A stretch of DNA of 64,000 nt from Gloeothece verrucosa PCC 7822 (GCF_000147335.1 NC_014501.1:2664300-2728299), one strand, 5' to 3'. Positions 1-10,349 are shown, numbered from the stretch's first letter. A program made the numbers and translations. The notes: generated by a model from the letters alone, not told the origin.

Positions 1-6
1 TACTCC

Positions 7-1116
7 CTATTCATTTGTTAAAAATTGAGCTAATTGTTCTAACTTGCTCCAAGCTTCTCCACTTTTTAAGATAGTTTGTGCCAATTCAAACCCATTAGCC
101 AAATTGTGCAGGTCCGCTTCACCTGGGATAGCTTCACCCACGAACAGCGCTAAAGCCGCATTTAAAGCTACGACATCCTGCTGCGCTTTAGTGCCTTTAC
201 CTTGTAGCACAGCTTTTAGGATTTCGGCGTTTTCTTGAACATTCCCACCCCGTAGCGCCGTAATCGGTGCCGGTTCAATACCTAGAGAACAGGGACCTAA
301 TTTGATCGTTTCAATGGTTTGATTTGACAAAATTGCTAGATCACTGTAATCTCCTAACCCGGCTTCGTCGAGTTTTTCCCGTCCGTAAACTACGATCGCT
401 CTTTTGCGGCTCAATTGTCGCAGAACTTGAGCAAATGTCTCTACTAAAGCCGCATCACAAACCCCCACAACTTGCCCGGTTGGTTGAAAAGGGTTAACCA
501 AAGGCCCAATCAAATTAAAAATCGTGCGGATTTTCAATTCTTTTCGCAGGGCGGCAACGCTTCTTAAGGCAGGATGCCAACCAGGGGCATACAAAAAGGT
601 AATACCCACTTCATCGACGGCGGCCATGGATTGATTAGGACTAGCATTAAGGTTAACGCCTAACACTTCTAATACATCTGCCGAACCTGCCTTAGAAGAG
701 GCTGAACGATTACCATGTTTAGCCACTTTAACCCCTGCCGCCGCCGCGACAAAAGCCACTGCCGTAGAAATATTAAAGGTTGATGCCCCATCCCCTCCTG
801 TGCCACAGGTGTCAATGACAGGAGCAGGCCATGCCCCGGCTAAAGGGCTATGAAGTATAGTAGGTTGGGCGTACAAAACCTGTACCATTCCCAATAACTC
901 TTGTGCTGATACTCCTTTAGCAGTGAGTGCGGCTAAAATTGCGCCTCCTAGGGCCGGAGAAATGCTTTGAGTCAACCATCCTTGCATCAAATCCGCCGCT
1001 TGAGGAATTGACAGGGATTCACCAGATAGTAATTGTTTGAGCAAGTCTGACCAAACCTGTGCATCAGGGGTAACTGAATCGGCTAATGGGTAAGAGTGTG
1101 TAATTGTCAAGGACAT
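7..1116 (-). CDS. trpD: Anthranilate phosphoribosyltransferase TrpD
   Basis: Transfers phosphoribosyl from PRPP to anthranilate, the second step of tryptophan synthesis, in the cytoplasm. The 369-residue product has the family signature [15 protein letters not shown] near residue 105, followed by [18 protein letters not shown], which bind PRPP and magnesium; [10 protein letters not shown] lies near residue 200. Length is normal for the family. It is the last visible gene of a leftward operon trpE/G-trpC-trpA-trpB-trpD, with only 4 bases between the trpB stop and this start, so co-transcription is likely. The operon diverges from scytonemin genes, so this is probably a paralogue dedicated to pigment synthesis; that dedication is inferred from position. 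Identity is very secure. Confidence 0.96.
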   Translation of the reverse strand: MSLTITHSYPLADSVTPDAQVWSDLLKQLLSGESLSIPQAADLMQGWLTQSISPALGGAILAALTAKGVSAQELLGMVQVLYAQPTILHSPLAGAWPAPVIDTCGTGGDGASTFNISTAVAFVAAAAGVKVAKHGNRSASSKAGSADVLEVLGVNLNASPNQSMAAVDEVGITFLYAPGWHPALRSVAALRKELKIRTIFNLIGPLVNPFQPTGQVVGVCDAALVETFAQVLRQLSRKRAIVVYGREKLDEAGLGDYSDLAILSNQTIETIKLGPCSLGIEPAPITALRGGNVQENAEILKAVLQGKGTKAQQDVVALNAALALFVGEAIPGEADLHNLANGFELAQTILKSGEAWSKLEQLAQFLTNE

Positions 1117-1120
1117 ATTT

Positions 1121-2368
1121 TTAATTTTTTATTTTGAATAGATTAGCGACAGTTTGCACGTCTTTATCACCCCGTCCAGAACAGTTAATCACAAGGCGGG
1201 GACTGCCTTCGAGTTGCGGGCAAAGGGTTTCTAAATAAGCAAAAGCATGAGCCGTTTCTAGAGCCGGTATAATGCCCTCTAAGCGAGAAACCCTCTCAAA
1301 GGCGGCTAATGCCTGCTCATCAGTAACACTGTAATATTCCGCCCGTTGAATTTCTTTTAAATAACTATGTTCGGGCCCGACTCCGGGATAATCTAGCCCA
1401 GCACTAATAGAATGAGCTTCTATCACTTGCCCATCTTCATCTTGTAATAGGTAGCTCATGGCTCCATGTAAAACCCCAACTCTTCCTCGCGTTAGCGTCG
1501 CCGCGTGTTTTGCTGAGTCAACGCCTTCCCCTGCTGCCTCAATACCGATCAATCGTACTGTAGGCTCATTCACAAATTCATGAAACAATCCGATGGCATT
1601 AGAACCGCCACCCACGCAAGCGAGAAGGATATCCGGTAAACCCCCCCATTTTGCCGCACTTTGAGCGCGAGTTTCTTGGCCAATAATAGCGTGGAAGTCC
1701 CGAACTAACATGGGGTAGGGATGAGGTCCGGCAACAGAACCTAAAATATAGTGGGTATTTTCGACATTCGTTACCCAATCTCGGATCGCTTCAGAAGTGG
1801 CATCTTTGAGGGTTCCTGTACCTGCCGATACCGGAGAGACTGTAGCTCCCATTAATTTCATGCGAAACACATTGAGGGCTTGCCGTTCCATGTCATGAAT
1901 GCCCATATAGACCACGCATTCTAAACCAAAACGAGCGCAAGCAGTAGCTGTGGCTACTCCATGTTGTCCGGCTCCAGTTTCGGCAATAATACGCCGTTTC
2001 CCCATGCGTTTAGCGAGTAGGACTTGGGCTAATGCGTTGTTAATTTTGTGGGCACCGGTATGGTTTAAGTCTTCCCGCTTGAGGTATATTTGGGCCCCTG
2101 TGCCGTCGGGTTTTTTATAGTATTCGGTTAGACGTTCGGCAAAGTATAAAGGGCTGGGCCGTCCAACGTAGTCTTGTAAGAGTTGTTGTAGTTCGTTTTG
2201 AAAGTCGGGATCGTTTTTGTATTGATTGAAGGCGGTTTCTAGTTCGTCTAAGGCGGGCATTAAGGTTTCTGGGACGTATTTGCCGCCAAATTTTCCAAAT
2301 CGTCCTAGATGATCGGGTCGCTGTTTTGTTTGAAAAGTGGTGTTTTCGTTATTGATGATGCTAATCAT
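1121..2368 (-). CDS. trpB: Tryptophan synthase beta chain TrpB
   Basis: Pyridoxal-phosphate enzyme that condenses indole with serine to give tryptophan, working in a complex with TrpA. The 415-residue protein has the PLP lysine motif [13 protein letters not shown], the ammonium tunnel region [14 protein letters not shown], the phosphate loop [10 protein letters not shown] and the C-terminal NCSGRGDKD, all features of the standard TrpB1 class. The N-terminal 20 residues are polar and less conserved. It lies between trpA and trpD in the leftward operon. In the scytonemin context its product tryptophan would be deaminated by ScyB, whose gene is about 10 kb away on the opposite strand. Very secure call. 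Confidence 0.97.
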   Translation of the reverse strand: MISIINNENTTFQTKQRPDHLGRFGKFGGKYVPETLMPALDELETAFNQYKNDPDFQNELQQLLQDYVGRPSPLYFAERLTEYYKKPDGTGAQIYLKREDLNHTGAHKINNALAQVLLAKRMGKRRIIAETGAGQHGVATATACARFGLECVVYMGIHDMERQALNVFRMKLMGATVSPVSAGTGTLKDATSEAIRDWVTNVENTHYILGSVAGPHPYPMLVRDFHAIIGQETRAQSAAKWGGLPDILLACVGGGSNAIGLFHEFVNEPTVRLIGIEAAGEGVDSAKHAATLTRGRVGVLHGAMSYLLQDEDGQVIEAHSISAGLDYPGVGPEHSYLKEIQRAEYYSVTDEQALAAFERVSRLEGIIPALETAHAFAYLETLCPQLEGSPRLVINCSGRGDKDVQTVANLFKIKN

Positions 2369-2423
2369 GGGGGGTGAATTACTAAAGTTTTTTTGATTTC
2401 GGGCAAATAGCGCAAAGGTATTG

Positions 2424-2460
2424 ATGACTAATAACTAATGACTAACAACTAATGACTCAT
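2424..2460. repeat. Short tandem heptamer-type repeat (ACTAATG family)
   Basis: Tandem degenerate repeats of ACTAATGACTAAT type fill the trpA 3' end and the trpA-trpB spacer. The repeat supplies the last residues and stop codon of trpA (Val-Val-Ser-His-stop read on the minus strand). Related tracts occur at about 3286, 17525, 33081, 33150 and 49698. Such short tandem repeats are typical of cyanobacterial intergenic DNA. Confidence 0.8.
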
Positions 2461-3256
2461 CAGTTATTGCTGTTTTGAGTTCACGAACAAATTTTTCTAT
2501 CTCTTGGAGTCCTTCGCTTGGGTTATTGTTTGCTAAACGTTTGACAATGGCGCTACCGACAATAATCGCATCGGCACCCCATTTTTTTAATTCTTTTGCT
2601 TGTTCAGTATTGGATATTCCGAAGCCTATACCGATGGGTTTGTCGGTAATGTCTCTAATTTCAGATAGTAAATTTTTGACTCTTGCTTGGATTTGTGAGC
2701 GCATTCCGGTTACTCCGGTTACGCTGACGAGGTAGATGAATCCTTGGGATTTTTGGGCGATGGTTTCTATTCTGGCTCTTGAAGAGGTGGGAGCCACTAG
2801 CAAGATGATTTCTATGCCGTAGGTGGCAGCGATTTCAAGAATTTCTGATGCTTCATCGACAGGGAGATCGGGTATCACTAATCCTTTGACTCCTACTGCG
2901 GCGATTTGAGCTAGAAAGGTTTTGATTCCTCGATTTAAAATGGGGTTGTAGTAGGTGAATAAAATAATGGGGGCTGTTAAGCTGGGACTGACGGCGTTGA
3001 CTAATTCTAGAACTTGTTCTAGTTGTGTGCCTTTTTGTAATGCACGGGTTGCTGCCGCTTGAATAATGGGTCCGTCTGCCAGAGGATCGCTATAGGGTAT
3101 TCCTAATTCTATGAAGTCAGCCCCGTTTTGATCTAATATTTTTAGTGCGGCTGCGGTGGTTTCTAAATCAGGGTCGCCGGCGGTGATAAAGGGGATCATC
3201 GCACACTGATTACGGGATTTTAAGAGTTTAAAACGATTGGCAATAGAGTTATTCAT
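2435..3256 (-). CDS. trpA: Tryptophan synthase alpha chain TrpA
   Basis: Cleaves indole-3-glycerol phosphate to indole and glyceraldehyde 3-phosphate and channels indole to TrpB. The 273-residue TIM barrel shows the catalytic regions [16 protein letters not shown] (with the acid Glu) and YYNPIL, plus the phosphate-binding GFGISN and IIVGSAIV strands. Length is normal. The start MNNSIANRF fits the family. It lies between trpC and trpB, and spacers on both sides carry short tandem repeats; one of these encodes the last residues and the stop codon. Secure call; dedication to scytonemin supply is inferred from location. Confidence 0.96.
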   Translation of the reverse strand: MNNSIANRFKLLKSRNQCAMIPFITAGDPDLETTAAALKILDQNGADFIELGIPYSDPLADGPIIQAAATRALQKGTQLEQVLELVNAVSPSLTAPIILFTYYNPILNRGIKTFLAQIAAVGVKGLVIPDLPVDEASEILEIAATYGIEIILLVAPTSSRARIETIAQKSQGFIYLVSVTGVTGMRSQIQARVKNLLSEIRDITDKPIGIGFGISNTEQAKELKKWGADAIIVGSAIVKRLANNNPSEGLQEIEKFVRELKTAITDESLVVSH

Positions 3257-3285
3257 CGGTTAATTCAGAGTTAAAAATTGAGCCT

Positions 3286-3305
3286 TAACTAATAACTAAT
3301 GACTA
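3286..3305. repeat. Short tandem repeat at trpC 3' end
   Basis: An AACTAATAACTAATGACTA tract of the same family as that at 2424-2460. Read on the minus strand it encodes the Ser-His-stop end of trpC. It is one of several places in this window where the repeat supplies a stop codon. Confidence 0.7.
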
Positions 3306-4144
3306 TAAAGGTTTTTAATGGCTGTTTTGATATCAATCTGTTTGACTAAAGATTCTCCGATTAAAACAGCATCCGCTCCACAAGCTAGGACAAAATCCAA
3401 ATCAGACTTTGTATGGATACCCGACTCACTTACAAGGGTTATGCCTAAATTTTCGATCTGTTCTTTTCTTTGAGCAATAAGTTGCTGTGTGGTTTTAAGA
3501 TCTACAGAAAAATCCTCTAAGTTACGATTGTTAATTCCTATTAATCGTACTTCAGAAAGCTTTAAGACGCGATCTAATTCGCCTAAAGTATGTACTTCAA
3601 TTAGGGCTTCCATTCCTAAACGATGAATCAGTTTCAGAAAAGATTGAATTTGTTGGTCTGATAAAATCGCCGCAATTAGCAATATTGCATCAGCACCATG
3701 CTTTCTTGCCCAATATATTTGGATGGGATCAATGATGAATTCTTTACACAGTAAAGGTAATGATACATTTTGCCGCACTCTGAGCAAGTTTTCAAAACTT
3801 CCACAGAAGAATTTTTCATCGGTTAGCACTGATAAACAAGCGGCTTGGTTTCGTTCATAAGCTGTGGCAATTTCTACAGGGTCAAAATCTTCTCGTATGA
3901 TGCCTTTACTTGGGGAAGCTTTTTTGACTTCGGCAATTAAGCTAGGTTGCATGACCCCTTGGTGGAGGGCAAGTCGGAAATTTTTGGGCAGAGAATATTG
4001 ATGAATAGATGACTCTAATTCTTTTAAGGAATGTTGAGAGTACAGTTGTTCAATTTCCTGCTTTTTTTGTCGGACTATTTTGGCTAATATATTAGGCGTT
4101 TTTTGGGGGGATGTTTGAGATGATAAGGGGGAAAAAGCTTGCAT
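3296..4144 (-). CDS. trpC: Indole-3-glycerol phosphate synthase TrpC
   Basis: Closes the indole ring by decarboxylating CdRP to indole-3-glycerol phosphate. The 282-residue protein has [14 protein letters not shown] near the N terminus, [12 protein letters not shown] with the catalytic lysine, [26 protein letters not shown], the loop [12 protein letters not shown], and VSESGIHT followed by VLIGESLV, all classic TrpC elements. It is a stand-alone enzyme without a fused PRAI (TrpF) domain; no trpF is seen in the window. It sits between trpE/G and trpA in the same leftward operon. Secure. Confidence 0.96.
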   Translation of the reverse strand: MQAFSPLSSQTSPQKTPNILAKIVRQKKQEIEQLYSQHSLKELESSIHQYSLPKNFRLALHQGVMQPSLIAEVKKASPSKGIIREDFDPVEIATAYERNQAACLSVLTDEKFFCGSFENLLRVRQNVSLPLLCKEFIIDPIQIYWARKHGADAILLIAAILSDQQIQSFLKLIHRLGMEALIEVHTLGELDRVLKLSEVRLIGINNRNLEDFSVDLKTTQQLIAQRKEQIENLGITLVSESGIHTKSDLDFVLACGADAVLIGESLVKQIDIKTAIKNLYSH

Positions 4145-4202
4145 ATTTTTTGATAATTATCCACAGATAAACATAGATTAACGCAGATAGATTGACCTGA
4201 GT

Positions 4203-6413
4203 TTATGTTAGGGCTTGTAAAGTTGTTGATACTGTTGATAATTCTGGGGTTTTTGTTAAATATTGATTCAGGTTTTTGATAATTGCCAAGCCAACGCCGC
4301 CCGCTAGGGTCATAATAGATTCTGGGTGAAATTGTACGCCGGCTATGGGTAAAGTTTTATGTTCGATGGCCATAATCACCCCATCGGATGAAACGGCTGT
4401 GACTTTTAAAGTTGGGGGTAGGTGTTCGGGTAGGGCATATAAGGAGTGATATCTGCCGACTTCAAAAAAGGATGGTAATCCTTTAAATAGGACTGATTCG
4501 GGGTCTATCACCTGAACTTGAGATAATTTGCCATGTTGAGGATATTTGAGAACGCCTAATTGACCGCCGAAGGCTTCTACAATGGCCTGTAATCCTAAGC
4601 AAACGCCAAAAATAGGAATTTTTCGTTCAATACAAGCGGCTATGGTGGCGCTAATGTTAAATTCACTCGGTTTACCGGGACCGGGAGATAAAATGACTAA
4701 ATCGGGGGATTCTAGCTCTAATAGGTTTTCGCTAAAGCCATGACGCAGGGTTTTGACTTGTGCCCCTGTCTGACGAACATAGTTTGCTAATGTGTGAACG
4801 AAAGAATCTTCATAGTCGATGAGTAAGACTTTTTTGCTAGGAGCGGTGTTTGTTAAGGTTGGGTTGAGACTGTCTAGCTGCTCGGGCTTTTCTTGTGCTT
4901 GACGGAGGGTTTGAAATAAGGCTGCGGCTTTGGTGAGGGTTTCTTGTTCTTCAGCTTCAGGAATGGAATCATAAAGCACGGTTGCTCCTACTCGCACTTC
5001 GGCAATAGAATCTTTGAGCCGCATGGTTCGTAAAATTAGACCGGTGTTTAAGTCTCCATTGAAGGCTAAATAACCTACTGCACCGCCGTACCAACGTCTA
5101 GGACTCTTTTCATGCTGTTCGATAAATTCGATGGCTTTTCGTTTGGGCGCTCCGGTGACGGTAACTGCCCAAGTATGGCTCAAAAAGGCATCTAAAGCGT
5201 CAAATTCGGGTCGCAAAATTCCTTCTACATGATCGACGGTATGGATTAAGTGGCTGTAGAGTTCGATCTGACGACGACCAATGACTTTTACTGAGCCGGG
5301 TTCACAAATGCGAGATTTGTCATTACGGTCAACATCTGTACACATGGTTAATTCGGCTTCGTCTTTGAGAGAGTTTAGCAATGTCCGAATTTTAGCCGCA
5401 TCATCAATGGCATCTTGTCCCCGACTAATGGTTCCACTGATGGGGCAAGTTTCTACACATTTACCTTCCACTCGCACGAACATTTCAGGTGAAGCCCCAA
5501 TGAGGTATTCTCCCCCTAGATTGAAGATGAAGCCATAAGGACTGGGGTTGATTTGCTGTAGCGTGCGAAATAATTGTGCTGGTGATTTTTCACAAGTTTG
5601 GAAGAAGTTTTGACTGGGAACGACTTCAAATAAATCGCCTCTAGTAAAGTATTCTTTCGCTTTTTCTACTTGTTGTTGGGCATATTCCCCAGGGAAATGA
5701 TCAGAGATTTGTTCGGGTGTGCGACGTAATCCCCGGTAATCAATGATGGCTCCTGTACGGGGTAACCCGTGTGTGGTGCCTCGATCTGTCTCAAATTCAT
5801 ATTGAGAACAGTAAGCTTGCTGAAGATAATAATCCACTATCACCAGTTCATCAGGCAGATATAAGACTAAATCTCGCTGATCAATGGCTCGTTGCAGGGT
5901 TTTGTTGATTGGCTCAAATTGGAAGACTAAATCATAGCCAAAGGCACCGTAAAGCCCTAAATGCTCGTCTTCATTACTGTAAAAAATCTGCTGAATTTCT
6001 CGAATAATGGTAAAGACAGAGGGCTGCTTGCTTCTCTGTTCTTCGGGAAATAACTCAGTGGTTGCTACTACTTCCCCGGCGATATAACTTTTATTAACGG
6101 TTAGTTTTTGTATTTGAGAATGTCCGCTTAAACGTTCACCAAGAGTCAACAGCAAGCGTTGACCTCGCTTATTGAGTGCTGTTAGGGTAAAAGTTCGATC
6201 CCGAGTTGCCAATTCTAGGGGAGGGTTGATAAAGCCAATAGCCCATCTTTTATATCGACCTGGATATTCATAGCTGCTGGCTAGTAAGCCGCCTCGTTCT
6301 TTGTCTATACGGGATAAGATATTGGCATAAGCTGTCTCAAGAGAAATCTCCTCGGTGGAGCGAGATACACGAATGCCGCCAGTAGTTGTATAGCGATGGG
6401 ATTTTAAAGTCAT
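4203..6413 (-). CDS. trpE: Fused anthranilate synthase TrpE/TrpG
   Basis: Makes anthranilate from chorismate and glutamine, the committed step of tryptophan synthesis. The 736-residue chain joins a TrpE component (about 1-500: PISGTISRG, LKDEAELTMCTDVDRNDK, GGAVGYLAFNGDLNTG) to a TrpG glutaminase (about 530-720: the Cys in FGVCLGLQA and the His-Glu pair in GVQFHPES). This fused form is known in some cyanobacteria and rhizobia and differs from separate housekeeping trpE and trpG. It is the first gene of the leftward operon and diverges from the scy genes, so control of both could lie in the 600-base spacer. I looked for a Trp-rich leader peptide upstream and saw none convincing. Confidence 0.95.
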   Translation of the reverse strand: MTLKSHRYTTTGGIRVSRSTEEISLETAYANILSRIDKERGGLLASSYEYPGRYKRWAIGFINPPLELATRDRTFTLTALNKRGQRLLLTLGERLSGHSQIQKLTVNKSYIAGEVVATTELFPEEQRSKQPSVFTIIREIQQIFYSNEDEHLGLYGAFGYDLVFQFEPINKTLQRAIDQRDLVLYLPDELVIVDYYLQQAYCSQYEFETDRGTTHGLPRTGAIIDYRGLRRTPEQISDHFPGEYAQQQVEKAKEYFTRGDLFEVVPSQNFFQTCEKSPAQLFRTLQQINPSPYGFIFNLGGEYLIGASPEMFVRVEGKCVETCPISGTISRGQDAIDDAAKIRTLLNSLKDEAELTMCTDVDRNDKSRICEPGSVKVIGRRQIELYSHLIHTVDHVEGILRPEFDALDAFLSHTWAVTVTGAPKRKAIEFIEQHEKSPRRWYGGAVGYLAFNGDLNTGLILRTMRLKDSIAEVRVGATVLYDSIPEAEEQETLTKAAALFQTLRQAQEKPEQLDSLNPTLTNTAPSKKVLLIDYEDSFVHTLANYVRQTGAQVKTLRHGFSENLLELESPDLVILSPGPGKPSEFNISATIAACIERKIPIFGVCLGLQAIVEAFGGQLGVLKYPQHGKLSQVQVIDPESVLFKGLPSFFEVGRYHSLYALPEHLPPTLKVTAVSSDGVIMAIEHKTLPIAGVQFHPESIMTLAGGVGLAIIKNLNQYLTKTPELSTVSTTLQALT

Positions 6414-7026
6414 AGAAGGTCCTCATATTCAAGAGTAAAGGGTAGAAAATACATTTATTTTGGTTCAATAATTGCTTGGTGACGGCAACCGGCCAACTGC
6501 CATACAAATGTTTTAGAATTGATGCAGAAGGAGGACCTCCCACACCAGGCTTCAAGTAAAGAAATGTATACAAACTGGAAAAAGACTAAAGGTTAAAGTT
6601 ATGCTTTACGATTACTGCCTATGTTAAGGGTGCCCACTCAGAAGTAGCAATGAACAATCTTTAGATAGTAATAGTGATTAGTGATGGGTGATTAATCATT
6701 AGTGAGAGCGTCTTTGCGCCTTTTCTCTTCCCCTTTTCCCTTTCCCTTTCATCTCTCCATTTCAAAACGAAAGAATAGTAACCTCAAGCAAAAAATAGTT
6801 GATTGTCCTTACTGAGCGAATTCTATAGACTTCATACTATGCAAAAGTTGAATGGGATTGGAATTAAACTTCCTTTATCCAATTAACTACAATCTAAAAC
6901 GTCTCTTGCATCTGTCGAGTGGCAAAAGGTTCAACGGCTGTATCTGCTCTTTATTTGCATTCATGCAATTAAAATCCCTTGCAGACAAAATCAGGCTTGC
7001 TCAATTGAACAATGTTAGAGGTATTC
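6414..7026. promoter_or_regulatory. Divergent control region between trp operon and scytonemin genes
   Basis: This 613-base non-coding stretch must hold the promoters of both the leftward trp operon and the rightward repeat-protein/scy genes. An 11-base palindrome GGAGGACCTCC lies near 6529, and a polypyrimidine tract at 6719-6750 resembles the repeat at 62729. Short degenerate ATTAGTGAT-type repeats lie at 6670-6705. I could not assign a -10/-35 pair or a known operator. The short open frames here have no recognisable product. Confidence 0.5.
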
Positions 7027-8259
7027 ATGGCTCAAAGCAATGGAAACCCTTTTGCTGGTGGTGTTTTTGGAGTGAGTATTTTTCCTCCGTTTGCAGGAGA
7101 GGGTATACCGTCCTTTATTGGCGATGATACTCCTGCTTTTGAAGCTGGAACAAACGGCGCTAACCATAATCAAACCACTGGTAACGGGAACTGGTATTTC
7201 AATAGCAGTAATCAAACCACCGGTAACGGAAACTGGTATTTCGGCAGTGGAAATGTCACCAGTGGTAACGGAAATTGGTACTTCGGGAGTGGAAATGTCA
7301 CCAGTGGTAATGGAAATTGGTATATAGGTGACAGTAATACTATAGCCGGCAACGGTAATAGACCCAGTGGCAGCAACAATGCTATTGGAGGTAATGGCAA
7401 TAGGCCAACCGGTAGCGGTAATACAATCACTGGCAATCGCATTGATACTTCTGATAATAATCAAATAATCCTTGGTAATAGTGATCTATACTACGTCATG
7501 GCTAATAATGGTGAAATTTCTTTAATTACAAATAGCGAACAAACTCCTAGCAATCAATTTTATGATTTCGATGGTGTAGTTAGTAATACGACTACCACTC
7601 AAGGAGGCGCTAACTCTACTTCTTCAGATTTAGAAGAACTACTGCGACAGAGTCCTTTTGGCGTTCTGTTAGATATTCCTGGGGTTGATGGACCAGAAGA
7701 TATTTTTGGAAATTTAGGAGGCGGTTTACCAGGAGGTGGCACCGGTGGAGGAATACCAACAGGTAATCCCTTTGAACGTTGGGACCCTCTTAAAGATGGA
7801 AATCCCTTTATTCAAGGCGATGAACCTGGAACTAATGGCAATCCTGGACTTGGCGGCAGCAATCCTTTTGAAGGCAATTATCCGGGTACTACAAACTCTA
7901 CAGACAATAATGGTAATCCTTTTGGTGTAGGTAATCCTTTTGAGAACGATGATTTAGTCATCCCCGTATCTGGAGATGGTTATTTACTCAAAGATGATCA
8001 AGGCAAATGGTATTTAAGCAGCGATAACGTAATTGATACAGATGATCAATTACTTTTTGGCGGAGGGAATCCTGGCAATCCTTTTGGAAGCGGCAATCCT
8101 TTTGAAGGTGGCAACCCTTTTGAAGGTGGTAATCCTTTTGGAAGCGGTAATCCTTTCCCGGGTGGTAATCCTTTTGGAAACGGCAACCCTTTTGAAGGCG
8201 GCAACCCTTTTACAGGAGGAACTAATCCCTTTGCTGGTGGCAGTAGCCTTTTTGGATAG
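7027..8259 (+). CDS. Unrecognised Gly/Asn-rich repeat protein upstream of scyA
   Basis: I do not recognise a family. The roughly 410-residue product has three zones. Residues about 45-130 form about six 14-residue repeats of the type TSGNGNWYFGSGNV, the later copies having GNGNRPSG. The middle is acidic and mixed. The last 200 residues are Gly/Asn-rich with many NPF motifs (15 in the whole protein, including one near the start), spaced by GG, GS or EGG. No signal peptide, membrane span or PEP-CTERM tail is visible. The start at 7027 is preferred over 7012 because AGAGG lies five bases upstream. It is 80-240 bases from scyA on the same strand, so co-expression is plausible. A structural or self-assembling role is a guess. 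The repeats cause shadow frames on both strands. Confidence 0.75.
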   Translation: MAQSNGNPFAGGVFGVSIFPPFAGEGIPSFIGDDTPAFEAGTNGANHNQTTGNGNWYFNSSNQTTGNGNWYFGSGNVTSGNGNWYFGSGNVTSGNGNWYIGDSNTIAGNGNRPSGSNNAIGGNGNRPTGSGNTITGNRIDTSDNNQIILGNSDLYYVMANNGEISLITNSEQTPSNQFYDFDGVVSNTTTTQGGANSTSSDLEELLRQSPFGVLLDIPGVDGPEDIFGNLGGGLPGGGTGGGIPTGNPFERWDPLKDGNPFIQGDEPGTNGNPGLGGSNPFEGNYPGTTNSTDNNGNPFGVGNPFENDDLVIPVSGDGYLLKDDQGKWYLSSDNVIDTDDQLLFGGGNPGNPFGSGNPFEGGNPFEGGNPFGSGNPFPGGNPFGNGNPFEGGNPFTGGTNPFAGGSSLFG

Positions 8260-8498
8260 CTGTTTGTTCAATGAAAAATCAAGTTTTTTTGGTTAAACCG
8301 ATCCAAGAGTAGTTTAAATATATAGCAATTCTGGGTTGAATGAGTTACAGTAGAACACTCTCAAAGTTGGATAAAATGCTTATTTTATTCTTACTGTCTA
8401 CTGTTTTTTGTTTGGGCAAACTTTGCTATATACTACTCTTTTCTCTCACAATAAATGATCATATTTTAATACTCAAAAACTCACAAATTAAAAAAGCT

Positions 8499-10349
8499 AT
8501 GACTGATAAATCTCTACAATCAAATTCTGGCAATCTTACCTTAACAAAGACTATTTCTAATGATTATAGTAATGGTCATCATTCCAAGATTGAAGCAAGA
8601 ATTTCTCTCCCAACCCCTAAAAATGACCCTGGGGCTACTCGCTTTACGGTAGCTCAAGCCATTGTCAAAATTCTCGAAAACCTGCAAATTCGCGAGGCTT
8701 TTGGCGTATCTGGAGGCGCAATGGCTACTGTTTGGGGTGCTTTATCCGATAGCCCTGTGATTGATGTGATCCATTGCCGTCATGAAGGAGGAGCCGCTTT
8801 TGCCGCTACAGAGGCTTATTTTGCCAGCAATCGACCCATTGTCATCTTTACAACCGCAGGGCCAGGAATTACCAATGCTTTGACTGGGCTATTAGCCGCT
8901 CGTGATGAAGGTGCTAAAGTGATTTTACTGTCTGCTTGCACTTCAGCACCGCAGCGAGGACGCTGGGCCATTCAGGAAACCAGTAGTAACTCTATTCCTC
9001 AAGGAGGCATTTTTACCCCTGGGGTACTATTTAATTATGCAACTGTTTTAGAATCTCCCAAGCAACTACCACAGTTAGCGAAAAAACTGGCTCTAGGGTT
9101 ATCACATCCGGGCGGCTATGTGGCTCACATTAGTATTCCAACAGCTATCCAAACCACTTTAGTAGAAGAATCTTTACCTAATCTAGAGTTGACTCCTATT
9201 GTACCGGCTCCTTCCCCAGAGACAATTCAACAAGCAATCAAATTACTCACAGAAGGTCCGTTTGCCATTTGGTTAGGTTTTGGCGCTCGTGGTGCAGCCG
9301 CGCAAATTCTTGAACTGGCTGAGAAAACCGGGGCGGCGGTCATGTGTTCTCCTCGGGCTAAAGGCATTTTTCCAGAAAATCATCCTCAGTTTGTCGGCGT
9401 GACTGGGTTAGGGGGTCACGAATCAGTCAGTCAGTATATGCAGGAGTATCCTCCCCTACGTACTTTAGTTTTAGGTACTCGTTTAGGGGAACCGACTTCT
9501 TTTTGGAGTGACTCGATAGTTCCTTCTAGAGGATTTGTTCATGTTGATATTGATCCCAGTGTACCTGGAGTTTCCTATCCTTACGCCGAGACTTTCCCGG
9601 TTGTCTCTGATATAGCGGCTTTCGTTTCTGCCTTATTAAAAAACTGGCCGGACAATTCTCATAGCAAAAAAGAAATCTTATTCCCTAATCCAGAAGAGGG
9701 ACAAATTGAGCCAGCACAGAGCGATTTAGTGCGTCCTCAAGTATTAATGCAAGCGATTCAACGGATTATTGTAGAAGGCAGCGATGCAGTGGTTTTAGCC
9801 GAGTCCGGCAATTCCTTTACTTGGGCAACTCACCTGTTAAGATTTAGCCAACCCTTACGTTACCGAGTCAGTACAGGCGTAGGTTCTATGGGTCATAATG
9901 TGACCGGAGTGATCGGTGCGGCTTGGGGTCGCCAAGGTAAAGCGGTTGCCATTGTTGGAGATGGAGCCATGCTAATGAACAGTGAAGTAAGCACGGCGGT
10001 AAAATACCAAATTCCTGCTGTCTGGCTGGTTCTCAATGATGGTTGCTACAATATGTGTCGCCAAGGGATGTCCTTATTAGGACTCAACGGAGATGCAAAT
10101 CTTCCCTTCACGGATTTTGCCCTGATGGCCTCTGCTGTCGGTGCTAAAGGAATTCGTATAGAAAAAGAATCTGACTTAGAAGCCGCACTTAGAGAAGCGA
10201 TGGCTGCAACAAGTCCGGTGGTTGTAGATATAGCGATTGATCGTCATTGCTTGGCTCCTTCCAAAGGACGCAACAAAGGTTTAATTGCACAAGGCATTAA
10301 ATCTAATCCTAAAAAACAAGACCATCAAGTTTCTTTTCCCTTAGTTTAA
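8499..10349 (+). CDS. scyA: ScyA, thiamine-diphosphate acyloin synthase of scytonemin pathway
   Basis: In the characterised pathway ScyA couples indole-3-pyruvate with p-hydroxyphenylpyruvate to give the acyloin precursor of the scytonemin monomer. The sequence is an acetolactate-synthase-like ThDP enzyme: N-terminal PYR domain with the catalytic Glu in CRHEGGAAFAATEAYF, a central domain, and a C-terminal PP domain with GDGAMLMNSE and NDGCYN forming the ThDP/Mg motif. From the ATG at 8499 the protein has 616 residues. The frame is open back to an ATG at 8340, which would add 53 residues with a hydrophobic stretch; I prefer 8499 because homologous enzymes begin near there, but neither start has a strong ribosome site. 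scyB follows 38 bases downstream. Confidence 0.93.
   Translation: MTDKSLQSNSGNLTLTKTISNDYSNGHHSKIEARISLPTPKNDPGATRFTVAQAIVKILENLQIREAFGVSGGAMATVWGALSDSPVIDVIHCRHEGGAAFAATEAYFASNRPIVIFTTAGPGITNALTGLLAARDEGAKVILLSACTSAPQRGRWAIQETSSNSIPQGGIFTPGVLFNYATVLESPKQLPQLAKKLALGLSHPGGYVAHISIPTAIQTTLVEESLPNLELTPIVPAPSPETIQQAIKLLTEGPFAIWLGFGARGAAAQILELAEKTGAAVMCSPRAKGIFPENHPQFVGVTGLGGHESVSQYMQEYPPLRTLVLGTRLGEPTSFWSDSIVPSRGFVHVDIDPSVPGVSYPYAETFPVVSDIAAFVSALLKNWPDNSHSKKEILFPNPEEGQIEPAQSDLVRPQVLMQAIQRIIVEGSDAVVLAESGNSFTWATHLLRFSQPLRYRVSTGVGSMGHNVTGVIGAAWGRQGKAVAIVGDGAMLMNSEVSTAVKYQIPAVWLVLNDGCYNMCRQGMSLLGLNGDANLPFTDFALMASAVGAKGIRIEKESDLEAALREAMAATSPVVVDIAIDRHCLAPSKGRNKGLIAQGIKSNPKKQDHQVSFPLV

Noticed and set aside
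2424..2460. Possible CRISPR-like repeats
   Set aside because: Units are seven-base tandem repeats without spacers and occur in several spacers; no cas genes are present.
6337..6573. Possible trp leader peptide upstream of trpE/G
   Set aside because: The frame starts with TTG, overlaps trpE, and has only scattered Trp codons; no convincing attenuator hairpin pair with a T-run was seen.
6852..7127. 91-codon plus-strand frame before the repeat protein
   Set aside because: No ribosome site, unusual composition, and it overlaps the start of the better supported repeat gene.
7015..7464. Long minus-strand open frames over the repeat gene (also 7212-7442 and 8050-8271)
   Set aside because: They are by-products of the in-frame DNA repeats of the plus-strand gene; low-complexity Ile/Thr/Val or Leu/Pro strings with no start signals.
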